Shown: piece after piece, positions 21,330-32,039 of the stretch | How positions within the stretch are numbered: position 1 is the first letter of the stretch | Layout of the letters: each line of letters opens with the position of its first letter | Source of the DNA: Denticeps clupeoides | Lineage: Eukaryota; Chordata; Actinopteri; Clupeiformes; Denticipitidae | Assembly: GCF_900700375.1 (NCBI RefSeq) | Contig: NC_041725.1 | Location: 1-64,000, forward strand | Direction of reading: 5' to 3' | Length of the DNA stretch: 64,000 nucleotides | Program-made: the position numbers and the translations under genes | The notes under the pieces: model-generated | The model's database searches: none | What the model was told of the DNA's origin: nothing | What the model saw: the letters and a program-made list of their open reading frames with translations, nothing else

Positions 21330-22048
21330 AGCCTGTGGTCAAAACTGTGAAGAAGTGGACCAATGCACACAGCCTGGAGCTGAACATGCTCAAGACTGTG
21401 GAGATGACAGTGGACTTCAGGAGACATCCCTCAACATTGCTCCCCCTCACCATATCAGACAACCCGGTGTCTATTGTGGAGACCTTCTAGTTCCTGGGCA
21501 CCACCATTTCCCAGGACCTGAAGTGGGAGACCAACATCTCCTCCATCCTCAAAAAGACCCAGCAGAGGATGTACTTCCTGAGGCAACTGGGGAAGTCCAG
21601 TCTTTCACAGGAGCTGCTGATCCAGTTCTACACTGCGGTCATTGAGTCTGTCCTGTGCTCCTCCATCACCGCCTGAGCAGCCACGAAAAGGGCAGGGAAA
21701 ATCATCTCAGACCCCTCACACCCTGGTCACAGGCTCTTTGACCTGCTGCCCTCTGGCAGACGTTATAGAAGCCTGCAGACCAGGACCAGCTTCTTCCCCC
21801 TCGCCATCTCCCTCCTAAACAGCTGATACTGTAAATCACCTCCATCATTGCACAGTTTGTTTTTTGCCTATTTATTCATAAAAAGTAGATATAGTTATTT
21901 ATAAATCACAAACAATCCAACATCATTGCACGTTGTTGTTGGTTTTTTTCCTACATTGTACTTGAGAGACACCATCTACCGGAATCAAATTCCTTGTATG
22001 TGCTTGCACTTACTTGGCCAATAAATACGATTCTGATTCTGATTCTGA
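21330..22048 (+). mobile_element. 5'-truncated Rex1 LINE
   Basis: Contains the end of a Rex1-type reverse transcriptase: LELNMLKTVEMTVDFRR, FLGTTISQDLKWETNISSI, QQRMYFLRQLGKSSL, FYTAVIESVLCSSIT and HRLFDLLPSGRRYR. A stop and an internal deletion break it. The 3' end is the (GATTCT)n tail that marks Rex1. The segment between the L2 5' end and 21330 may also belong to it. Confidence 0.8.
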
Positions 22049-22720
22049 AATACCATGTTAAAAATATTAGAAATCGATATACTGTAAAGACACGTATGTG
22101 AAGTCCCTCCAGCCAGGACAGGAGGGACAGGCCCGCCCTCAAAAATCAGGTATGTGGTGCTGGCATTTCAGAACTAGAATCATGTTTATTGACCAAGTAT
22201 GTGAGCGGAATTAGATTCTGTAGTGTCTCTCGTGCGCAGCAGCATAAAACAACGATATAGTCTAAGATATTGTATACCGAACATACAAAGATTGCCGAAA
22301 TAATATCAAAAGTGTACATAAAGTGCAGCTGCAATGTATGTGACAGATCAGCTCTTTAGGTGGGTGACAATGAGAGGAACTAAACCCTAGTCTGTAGGCG
22401 TCTAGATGAGGGATCTGTGATGATCTTCCCTGCCCTTTTTCATTTGCATAGTAACTGCTGCAGTAAACACCAGTAAGAATCAAGGTAAGCATACAGGAAG
22501 TCATGTCTGCATTTTTCTATAATAAAAAAATTCCCCTTGTGATGACATAAGGGAACAAATTTCAAATACGGCTGTCTGAGCGTCCACTCTGTGAATGGCG
22601 AGGCAGAATTTACACCCATCACCATTTCTAGCCACTGCAGGACCACAGACAGGCTGGGGGAACTTGAATTAATGTTAAATAATCTCACAAAGTGCCTTTA
22701 AAAAAATACTTGGCCTTATG
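22049..22720. other. Unassigned intergenic sequence
   Basis: I see no gene, RNA or recognisable repeat here; only short chance frames. Confidence 0.5.
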
Positions 22721-22925
22721 GGATGGTAGTAGCCTAGTGGGTAACACACTTGCCTATGAACCAGAAGACTACAGAGTCACAGGTTCAAATCCCACTTACT
22801 ACCATTGTGTCCCTGAGCAAGACACTTAACCCTAAGTTGCTCCAGGGGGACTGTTCCTGTAACTACTGATTGTAAGTCGCTCTGGATAAGAGCGTCTGAT
22901 AAATGCCGTAAATGTAAATGTAATG
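22721..22925 (+). mobile_element. SINE family A copy (tRNA-like head, L2-like tail)
   Basis: Head GGTAGTAGCCTAGTGGGTAA resembles a pol III box A region and GGTTCAAATCC is a box B. The tail GTCGCTCTGGATAAGAGCGT and an (ATGTAA)-rich end match the 3' end of fish L2 LINEs, which would supply the mobilising enzyme. Confidence 0.85.
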
Positions 22926-23514
22926 TTATTCTCGAATTATGGGTATGTGACAGTGCTGCAAAGAAGTGCAAATGCCGCCCGGTTCGTTAGAATTGGATGA
23001 ATAATGTTGTATTGCGGTGTTTATTAATGTTAATTAATCTGTTTATTAACCTGCCTTAATGGAAAAAATTTAAGACCTGAGAACAAAATTTAGAACGTTT
23101 TCAAGGTCTTAATTTACAAATACAAAATGGTAAATACAAACCATGAGGTAACCATTCTACATTTTGTAAACGGTCACGACTACAACTGAATCTCAGTTAT
23201 AAACATACTATTAAACAAAAATATTATAGCAGACTGCGGGGGAGGGATTCTGGGACGTTACGTGGTGGAGGGGAAGATAGATAGCCAGACCAGAAGTCAG
23301 CTTTTTTAACAGCAGACTGGGAGTTCCAGAGCCCACCAACCACAGAAGTAGATGACAAAATGGGCTAGATGAGGTTGCTTGTAACAGAGCCTTTGTAACA
23401 TGAATATGTTCTCCTAAGCCTCTAAGAGATAGTTTCTGAGAGGTTTTAGACACATGGTGGCAGGAGAAAATGGATAATTAAGAGGAAGGTACAACATTTG
23501 GATGATAAAGGTGC

Positions 23515-23613
23515 TTCCTGGCAAACTCCAGGTGAGCTGCCGTGCGCCTTTTACTAAGGAGTAGCTTCCATCTGGCCACTCTACCATACAGGCCTGATGG
23601 TCGAATTGCTGCA
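23515..23613 (-). mobile_element. Tc1/mariner transposase fragment
   Basis: The minus strand reads like the middle of a fish Tc1 transposase gene (WPDGSYSLVKGA region). It is cut on its right by the hAT MITE. Confidence 0.6.
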
Positions 23614-23621
23614 TATATATT

Positions 23622-24411
23622 CGGTGTTGGGAAGGTTACTTTTAAAATGTATTCCGTTACAGATTACAGAATACATGCCCCAAAATGTAGTTTGTAACGT
23701 ATTCCATTAAGTTACTTAGTGTGAGTAACGTATTCTGAATACTTTGAATTACTTAAGATGTTGTCATGTTTTTTACAACTACATGAATGTAGCAATCACA
23801 TGTAATAAAAAAGCCCCGTTTTTTCCCTAACCATTTCTTTATTTATAAAGCTGAAAAGTGGAAGACAAACATAAAATATGCCATTGAAAAGTATCTACTG
23901 TTGTGGTCACCAACATATTCCATCACTTAAAATAAAAAGTAGCCTTGCACAAGAAACATTTTTGACCTTCCTTGTGGCGGAAAGCGGCCAATTTCAGCCA
24001 TCTCCGTTCCGCACTGCGAGGTTAAACCGGGTGATGGCGTGTCACCTTACACACACTCAGTCCATGTGCACTGTAAAAGTATAAAGATCCTGGTGTAATA
24101 GTCCATTAAATCATATTTATTTACAATTTCAGGGGTAGCATGGATTTATGGCCGCTGAAACAGAGCGCATGTCTTATGCGTGGTCCACGCAGCGTGGAAT
24201 TACCAAAATTAGAGAGGAGATAGAGAGGGGATAGCCTAACATATGAAACAGGAAATGACCGCCTTGTAATCCATTTATTTAAAAAAAAAAAAAAAGTAAC
24301 TATTCTGATTATCACTCATTTAAACGGTAACTGTAACGAAATACAGTTCCTCATATTTTGTATTCTAAATACGTAACGTCGGTACAAGTATTCCGTTACT
24401 CCCCAACACTG
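23622..24411. mobile_element. Non-autonomous hAT-like MITE with target duplication
   Basis: 790 bp with terminal inverted repeats CGGTGTTGGGAAGGTTAC and, on the other side, GTAACGGAATAC..CCCCAACACTG in inverse. Flanks are TATATATT (23614-23621) and TATATAAT (24412-24419), an 8-bp duplication with one mismatch, as expected for hAT. No transposase is left inside. Confidence 0.72.
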
Positions 24412-24710
24412 TATATAATTTCCAACCAAGGTGCAAAACCTCATAACGTCAATTATTAACTCCAAACCGCTGATACCTATGCGGTGACTCTCTGCTTCAG
24501 CTCCATGTCCTGTCTAATTAAGTGCTGCTGGCACTTAATTAGGCAAACAGGAACTGCTGGGGAACCAGGGAACACAACAGTGATGATACAATCTTTCTGT
24601 GTATTAATTAAAGGACTAATAGCAAAGCACTAGAACCCATCAGTACAGTCATAAATCAATAATTTGAATAAGTGCAACAAGCTAATCAAGATCTGGTTTC
24701 AAAACCATTG

Positions 24711-24871
24711 CATTACATTTACATTTCCAGCATTTACCAGATGCCCTTATCCAGAGCGACTTACAGTCAGTAGTTACAGGGACAGTCCCCCCCTGGAGAC
24801 ACTTAATGGTAGTAAGTGGGATTTGAACCTGGGTCTTCTGGTTCATAGTGTGTTACCCACTAGGCTACTCA
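24711..24871 (-). mobile_element. SINE family A copy, internally deleted
   Basis: Reverse-strand copy with L2-like tail at low coordinates and tRNA-like head at high coordinates. A stretch between them is missing. Confidence 0.8.
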
Positions 24872-25784
24872 TGAAGGGTCATTTTCTTTTTCACTCTAAC
24901 TCTGCATAATAAAAACTCAATATTTGTATTAAATCCTGAAATAGCTATTTGTAATCTTTAACTTTATGCTTTTAAGTTTTTAGTTTTATGCTAAACTTTT
25001 GCATCCCTCTGTAATTCTAAAGCGTCCTGACGTTGCCACTCCTGATGCCCCGACCCCGCAGATTGGCATCCCCAACTGGAACTCCAATTTGAGCAGAGTG
25101 AAGAGAGAAGCAGTGAGACAGATGAACTATGGAGACAGAGGAGAGCCACTGAGAGACCTCAGTGTCCTCGTCGCTATTTACGGCCACGTCCAGGACCACT
25201 CTCACAACACACACACAAAACCCCCCCGAACACAACATCCAGATCTTCACAGCAGCTACGGGGCAGAGTGGACGGCTGAAGATGAGTGACAAACACAGCG
25301 CACACTGTCCCAAAACAGGAAGAGAGTGAAACAGGGAGCAGCATCATGGGAGACTGATTAGATGTGATGATTGTGAGACCCCAACACACACTGAAGGGCA
25401 GGAGAAATGTTAGGAGGGAGGAGAGAGACCGACAGACACCTGGACTGACACCTGAACAGATATAAACATGTCCATGCAGGGCAGTGTGTGTGCAGTCCTG
25501 CTGTCGTACCTGTGGCTGGGCAGCATGGTGCTGATGTTGGGGTCTGGTGGGATGTCAGCTCCAGTGGCATGGCTGGAGAAGCGGGGGTGAGCAATGATGT
25601 TGGGGGAAAAGGGCTCATGCTCACTAACGACACTGGGAATGCTTATAGAGAGAAAGAGAGAGAGCAGCTGCTGAGGGTCAAGATGGATGGAGATGGAGAA
25701 ACAGAAGGAGCTTCCTAATTCTCTTCATCAGTGGTGCTGAGTGTGTCCTGGGAGGTCTGGCGTGACGGTGCCAGTGACAGTGTT
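24872..25784. other. Unassigned sequence with chance frames
   Basis: GC-richer than its surroundings and open for about 90 codons on both strands near 25000-25310. I recognise no domain or splice pattern, so I do not call a gene. Confidence 0.4.
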
Positions 25785-25927
25785 GGGCAGTGGTGGCCTA
25801 GCGGTTAAGGAAGTGGCCCTGTAATCAGAAGGTTGCAGGGTGATGGGTTAAATGCAGAGGATAAATTTCACTGTGTGCACCATGTGCTGTGCTGCTGTGT
25901 ATCACGTGTGACCATCACTTCACTGCA
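25785..25927 (+). mobile_element. SINE family B copy, internally deleted
   Basis: Begins GGGCAGTGGTGGCCTAGCGG (tRNA-like box A) and ends with the family B tail (GTATCACGTGTGACCATCAC). The middle, including box B, is lost. Confidence 0.75.
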
Positions 25928-26342
25928 CTTCAGTGTTGGAGCAAGACATCATAGCCAAATTCAAGCGGTACACAGAGGTGGAGGTGCCAACTGTGCTGAT
26001 GGAAGTTTTTCCCTGATATGCTGCAAAGACACATATGAAACACAGAAAGGTAATGAACCAATAAAACACATTTAACAAAATCCAACATCAATCAGTATGA
26101 TGCATATCACTTCCAGATGTCAGATATATAAACATTATTATTTATCTGAGTTATCTGATTGAAAAGTCTCAGTATTCAGTATTTTCGTGTTTTTGTTCCT
26201 ATTGTTACAAAAGTTTAATTTTTAAAAATGTTCAATGTGTTATTGTGGGAAAATGCCATCTGTTACTGTAACTGTTTTGAATGTATTACAATATATCCTA
26301 AACCATCAATTGTAAAATGCAGTATTACATTTATGTGGCCTT

Positions 26343-26374
26343 TATATGTATGTGTGTGTGTCCTTATGTATGTG

Positions 26375-26416
<42 letters not shown>
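26343..26416. repeat. (GT)n/(TA)n microsatellite
   Basis: A GTGTGT run followed by a TATATA run. Confidence 0.9.
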
Positions 26417-26419
<3 letters not shown>

Positions 26420-26722
26420 TTACTCACCAGATCCACTATGTACAGCTTCTTTGAGGATCTTGAGCTCATTGCTGAACTCCGCAGAGCGTGAGTTTGCAAA
26501 AGCTTTTCAGTGCTGTATAAACATGCAGCATTGGATGGAGCTGCCTGACTGCAAATCAACTCAGTAAATATATAATATATATATTTTATATCAACCCATG
26601 CAAAGTTGTCACCTACTTCAAAATGTGCAAACAACTCACTTATCAAAAGTCACTTATCAACTGTCATGTCCGCGACACGCTCCCTGAGTATTAGGGTCAA
26701 TGTCTCTGTATGCGTGTAAACA

Positions 26723-27925
26723 TGTCAGGATTGGCTCCAAGTGTGGTTGCCAGCTGGGGTCAATTCTGACAGCTGTTAAAAGCCTCTGACTCTGCCCCTC
26801 TGCAGGGATGGCATTTTTGTGAACTTGTTCATGAACCTGTAGGTGAACTTGACTTGGCAACGTCGTATGTGTATTTTGAGTTCTGGCAATTGCCAAACGC
26901 CTGCGGGCTCATTTATATTCTTCCCCGTTTTTGTTTCAATGATTTAGGCCATCGCGCCTTGTTTATTTTATTGTGTATTTTAATAAATCCTTATCCCCAG
27001 TATGTCCCGCATCTGCGCTTCCTTCCCCTGTCAGCTCACCAGCATGACAAAATGTAAGTGCATTTCAAGGCTGTACTTGGTGTGCGTTTAACTGTGGGTC
27101 GCAGTGACTGGTTGACTGAAAATACTGTCAAACCCACTGACGGAGAATACTTCCCTTCTGGATGGCATGAGGACCCAGCTGGGACACGCAGGAAGAGGGC
27201 CTGCTTGTCCCAACGGACGCAGCAGGGGCTAGCCGGATGGTCTGGCAAAGCCCCCACCTGGGAACCAGGGACGTGCAGCGAGAGGGGCTGAATGGTTGGC
27301 GGAGGCTCCGGGACCGCCTCTCTGCGTGATGCAGAGAACGACGCAAGACGCATCAGAGGGGACGTGCGGAGACAGAGCCCGCACCTACTCGGAAGGGTCG
27401 ACCCTGATTTATATGTGCAGGTTGGAGGGTCCGGGGCCACCATGTGGGACCACGCCGGGGAGCCAGCCCGAGGGGTCCGGGGCCACCATGCGGGACCAAG
27501 CCAGGGAGCCCGCCCAGTGGGAGGACCCAGCAGGGCAGGAGCCCTGTGTTTGCTGTCGTCCGCCCCGTCGCCTCCACTGATGGTGCTGGTGGGGCTCCGA
27601 GCATGTAGCCCTTGGAGGTGGGGCTTTGTCAGGATTGACGGCACCTGGACACATCACCTGTACCCAATCCGGATGGCTATTAAAAGCCTGTGGCTCCGCC
27701 CCTCTGCAGCAGCAGCATTTTAGTGAACTCTTTCGTGAACTTGACCTGGCAACAGTGTATGGGTACATTTTGAGTTCTGGCAATCGCCACACGCCTGCGG
27801 GACAGTTTGTATTTTCCCCGTTATTCCCTGTTTTTGGCCACCATGCTGTTTATTTGTGTTTTCTGAATAAAATCCCAGAATGTCCCCCCTCTGCGCTTCT
27901 CTCCCCCATCAACTTACATCACTTT
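26723..27925 (+). mobile_element. LTR-type direct repeat pair, Ty3/Gypsy-like fossil
   Basis: Two related segments of about 300-330 bp in the same orientation, 26723-27049 and 27627 to about 27925, flank about 580 bp of GC-rich sequence. Both start TGTCAGGATTG and contain a promoter-like AAAAGCCT region and an AATAAA-type signal; the left one ends with TGACA. This is how fish Gypsy LTRs look. The two copies differ a lot, so the element is old or the pair is a chance juxtaposition of two solo LTRs. It is broken. Confidence 0.5.
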
Positions 27926-28623
27926 ATTATAATGAGCATCAAACTGAACTCATCTCTGGTCAAGGGGAGAAGCAATGCCAACCCTCCCTGCAGCATCACA
28001 CCATTGGCTAAGGCCTCAACCTGGGGTGTGGTCTTACTGCAGATAACGTTGGCAGTAAAGCAGAGAAGGAAAAGAAGCAGAAAAAAACAACTGAACAAGC
28101 AGAACAGAAGAAGAACAAGCAGCATCTTCTCCAGCCTTCAGCTTCAGTGACACCTTGCCCTCATAAGTCGACACAAGTCCAAAATCCCAGCTACAAATCC
28201 AGCACGTAACATTTATCAAGACAGCTGTATGAATGTGTGTGAATGAAAAATACTTCTTTTATATTGTTTGTAATAGTTTTAGAATTTGTATATAATAAAA
28301 TGTTGAATATCTGCATTAAAATCGAGGGTCCCTACACTGATAATGATCAGACCTACTCTAATGTGAGTTATCTGATAATAATTGTGGATGACCTCTGGGG
28401 TTCCCCTTCTGTCCAGGCATTGTTATAAGAACATTATTATTAAAATTACCACAAGACTTATGAGTCATCAAACATGTGGAATTAGTAATAATTTGCTAAA
28501 AATCACATGCTTATGAATCAATTCACAAATCGATTGATAACCCCATATTTGGGCTGGATTTTCCCTACATCATGTTGTTTACTGAGCTCCCAGTTGAGGG
28601 CGTGGACTTAGCAGGTAGTTAAA

Positions 28624-28711
28624 GAGGATGTGTGATGGATGTCTGGGCAGGTAGATCTCCAATATCGAGGAGCAGCTTCCTCAGCATGTACATCAGCTCA
28701 TCCTGGTAGCA
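28624..28711 (-). other. Possible terminal coding exon, unidentified
   Basis: After a plausible acceptor (CTACCAG, in a CA/TG-repeat context) the minus strand reads DELMYMLRKLLLDIGDLPAQ and stops eight codons later. The amphipathic, codon-like texture looks protein-coding, but I find no partner exon and no family. Confidence 0.25.
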
Positions 28712-28715
28712 CACG

Positions 28716-28716
<1 letters not shown>

Positions 28717-28753
<37 letters not shown>
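28717..28753. repeat. (CA)n microsatellite
   Basis: An ACACAC run of about 35 bp. Confidence 0.9.
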
Positions 28754-28754
<1 letters not shown>

Positions 28755-28939
28755 CAACAAGCACTGTCATGGCCACAGACACACCGCGTGGCCACCAGGA
28801 GCACAATGGAGCACAACAAACAACACATGGTGGACTCGTACGCTGCTAACCCTTGCACTTGTAAGCTGTAAGCCTCCACACCCTCACAGCTGCTTCCTAT
28901 CACCTTCTACCAAGGTCTTTGTGAAAACCTCAGAGAAGA

Positions 28940-29720
28940 GATGGTGAACCCTGAACAGCATGACCGCACAGTCGTCAACAGACAACAACAGCATGAGAGA
29001 TGGAGGCAACCACCTCAACCCATGCGTGCTACCAAATCTCCGCGACCCACTACGGCAGCACAGGGCGGGGAACCCGCGGTCCCCTCTGTAACTACTGTGG
29101 GGGCAGCAACCACTTTAGCTCATCTTGTCCAAAATGACAATTGAAAGAACCAACAGAAAACTTGCCAAGGTCACGGAGCCTCCTGGTGACTTCTGAACCC
29201 CCCTGCTCAGCCACCAGGTGCACAGTACACCTCAAAACCCACCCCTGGCCAACACGAGAGGCATGCACTGGTGGATTACCAGGCGGCCATAAATCTGATG
29301 GACGTGGACCTGTCCACCTGCCTTGGCCTGCCCACCAGTCACTGCAAACCTCCATGCACCTTAATGGAATCAGGTCAGGTGCTCTTCAAAAATGCACCCC
29401 TTCAGTTGTCTGTCGACCTCCAGCACGAATCCACCACTGTGTTTTTACTGATGGCCATGCCATCCATTGGGCCACCAGCACCAGCACCTTTTGGCAGTGT
29501 TCGATAGATCGTCCCACATCGCCCACCCCACCGTACAATCTGGACATTAAACTCCTCCCAACTTACAACAACTCAAGTACATCACAAGAAAGAACCATTA
29601 CCCCCTCCCACTCCTCAACACTGCTTTTGATTTCTTCTCCGGGGCGTGCATCCGGGAGGGGGACAAGTGGAAGACTAAGGGCATTACCAGGTACTTGGCC
29701 AGCCTCTACGTGAAATTACT
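28940..29720 (+). mobile_element. Ty3/Gypsy gag-pol fossil
   Basis: Pieces of a gypsy-type polyprotein on the plus strand: a zinc knuckle (CNYCGGSNHFSSSC near 29090), a protease/linker-like part (DYQAAINLMDVDLS near 29270) and the start of the reverse-transcriptase region. It is broken in several places and both ends are missing. Confidence 0.6.
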
Positions 29721-30522
29721 TTCGCTGCTCACCTACCTGTCTGTTGCTGACTGTGAGCTTCTCCAGGAAGTGGCAGGTCCTCAATCAGGCAGTTCCACAG
29801 TACACACACATATAACCCGTCCAAATGTTGTTCTCCACACATACCTGCAACGCCATCCTCACGCACCTCCCCGTCTTCAATCAAGTGGAGGGGTGTTCTG
29901 TAGTGTTCTCCTCATGTGGAAACCAGCGGCCTCATTTTCCCTAAATGATCATATCTGTCTACCAGTCATCAAAATATTAACATCTGTCTACAGCAGTGTG
30001 TACTGCATACAACCTACAGCTACAGCCTGATGTCTCAACCGAAGGACATAAATGAATTAGAACTGTGTTCACCTCACCTTGTATTGTTTATTATTATTAA
30101 AAATCACCTTGTTCAAACGGTTGTGACGTTTCCCTCCCTCTTTCTAATTGTTCACGTTCCTGACCTAGACCAGGACGTATCAATGGTCTTGGCATCTTCA
30201 TAATCTGAGTCCCAATTGAAACAAAAAGCACCCTTGCTATCATCAGATTTTGTGGAGGCATAATTTGAATGGGCAATGATTCGGCCTCCTGAGATACGCC
30301 TATAGCATGTTAGTAACTCGCATCCTGTGCCATCTGGTATGACTTTAGATTTAAACTTTCCATGGTTGTTGGACCTTCAAGTCTGATATGGTGTGAGGTC
30401 ATCACCATACAGGGAATTATAGACCCTCTTAGCTGGCAGAGACACATCTCTGCCATTACCAACAGGAACTGCAGGGAGATAGGGCCCTCACTATGACTCT
30501 GTCTCTTTGTCCAGGGGACAAC
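29721..30522. other. Unassigned sequence
   Basis: No gene or family recognised. Confidence 0.4.
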
Positions 30523-30700
30523 TGTTTACCTGCGCTTAATTGAATTTCTTCCCTTTGACATTCAGGGCACTGGGCAGAAATCACATCTCGTCAACACCCA
30601 CCACAGGCCTTCACAATGCTTTGTTTTAATTAAACTTTTAGATTACCCTGGTCTGCACCAGTTCTAAGTCTGCTTCTAGGCATCGCCACCAGGGCCTGTG
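30523..30700 (-). pseudogene. 28S rRNA fragment (pseudogene)
   Basis: The minus strand matches a well-conserved inner part of 28S rRNA. On the plus strand the hallmarks are ATTGAATTTCTTCCCTTTGA, GGGCAGAAATCACATC and TTTGTTTTAATTAAAC, then CACCAGTTCTAAGTCTGC. It is diverged by many substitutions. It lies directly after the 18S piece in the order expected from an rDNA transcript, but all of ITS1, 5.8S, ITS2 and the 28S 5' part are gone. Confidence 0.85.
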
Positions 30701-30708
30701 AGGAGGCT

Positions 30709-31372
30709 GGGTGGGGCGGATCTGAGGACCTCACTAAACCATCCAATCGGTAGCGATGGACGGTGTGTACAAAGGACAGGGACTTAATCAATGTGACCTT
30801 ATGACCCGCGCTTACTAAGAATTGCGTGGCTGAACACCACTTGTGAAACTGTACGCCGACTGCATATTTTGTATGTATTTCTATTTTTGAGTCTCCTTCA
30901 TTATCGGAATTAACCAGACAAATCGCTCTACCAACTAACATGCACCCCCACCCACGGAATCGAGAACTGTAACTCCTTTCCAAGAATTTCACCTCTAGCG
31001 GCGCAATACGAATGCCCCGGCCGTCCCTCTTAATCATGGCCCTGGTTCTGGAAACCCACAAAATAGAACCAGAGTCCTATTCCATTATTCATAGCTGCAG
31101 TATTCAGGTGAGGCTGTCTGCTTTAAACACTCAATTTTTTTCAAAGTAAATGCTCCAGGCCCTGCCGGACACCCAGCCAAGGGCATCTGAGGGCCGGCGG
31201 GAGGCAGGGTCCAGAACAAGTGGTGGCTGGCCTCATGGCTGTCCGCCAGCCTACTCCTGAGATCCAACTACGACCTTTTTAACTGAAGCAACTTTAATAT
31301 ACACTATTAGAGCTGAAACTACCATGGCTGCTGGCACCAGACTTGCCTCATAAGAGGTCCTGTATTGTTGGG
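30709..31372 (-). pseudogene. 18S rRNA pseudogene with internal deletions
   Basis: The minus strand carries 18S rRNA in collinear order with gaps. Plus-strand hallmarks are CTCACTAAACCATCCAATCG, GGTGTGTACAAAGGACAGGG and TTATGACCCGCGCTTACT (30730-30820), CGGAATTAACCAGACAAATC (30905), CAAGAATTTCACCTCTAGCG (30982), CCTATTCCATTATTCATAGC (31076), and the universal GCTGCTGGCACCAGACTTGC (31326). The 5' third and 3' end are missing and several inner blocks are deleted. It is an old non-functional copy. Confidence 0.9.
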
Positions 31373-32039
31373 GACCCCCCTGCATGAGCATGTCTGGTTT
31401 TTGGGGTGATAGTTTTCTTTCCAGCTTTTTTGTTGTACCAGGGTGTCCAGCAGAAGTTGTATAAGGGCATCCGAAAGGAGTTGTACCAGGACACCCAGCA
31501 GATGTTTTACCAAGGTCTTTGTGCAATCTATTTACTGGACTTTGTGCAATCTATTTACTGAGCTTTTTCCATTTTGGATCTAGTCATTTTTTTCAGCTTG
31601 TTTCATTCCTGACTTGTTTAATAAAACACACGTTTCTTATTAATCCAACATAGACTTGGGAATTTGATTTGTTATTGGTTTTTATTAAGACAAATGTCAC
31701 TATAAAATTATTTAAGTTTGTTAAGCGTGTAACCTGTTTTTTTTTTTTTTTTTTTTTACACTAAATAAAGGAATGGCACAATAAGTTTGAACTTGAACAC
31801 TTTAACGTAGCAGAAAAACAAGTCTTGAAAAATGTGGAATTATAAAACATTGAGTTGTAAAAAAAAAAAAAAAAAAAGCACTTTTATAAAAGACAAAACA
31901 AAAATAGTTATTTTTATTCTTTGATTGCATAGACTTTATAAGACTCCTGATATTATGTCATCTGGTATGTCTTGCACTTTTTAAGGAGGTCTGGATGGCC
32001 TAGAAGTACTATTTTCTTATTTTATGCACTGTTAAAAGT
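31373..32039. other. Unassigned AT-rich sequence
   Basis: Two homopolymer runs (T near 31738, A near 31859) and a short imperfect duplication near 31430-31500. No gene seen. Confidence 0.4.

Noticed and set aside
22721-22800. tRNA genes
   Set aside because: The A- and B-box-like sequences are heads of dispersed SINEs with long tails, not free tRNAs.
24999-25313. Overlapping plus and minus frames of about 97 codons
   Set aside because: No recognisable domain, splice pattern or codon signal; left as unassigned.
27036-27792. Several GC-rich frames up to 202 codons on both strands
   Set aside because: They lie between LTR-like repeats and overlap each other; no domain seen.
30630-31061. 143-codon minus-strand frame
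   Set aside because: It lies on the 18S/28S rRNA pseudogene.
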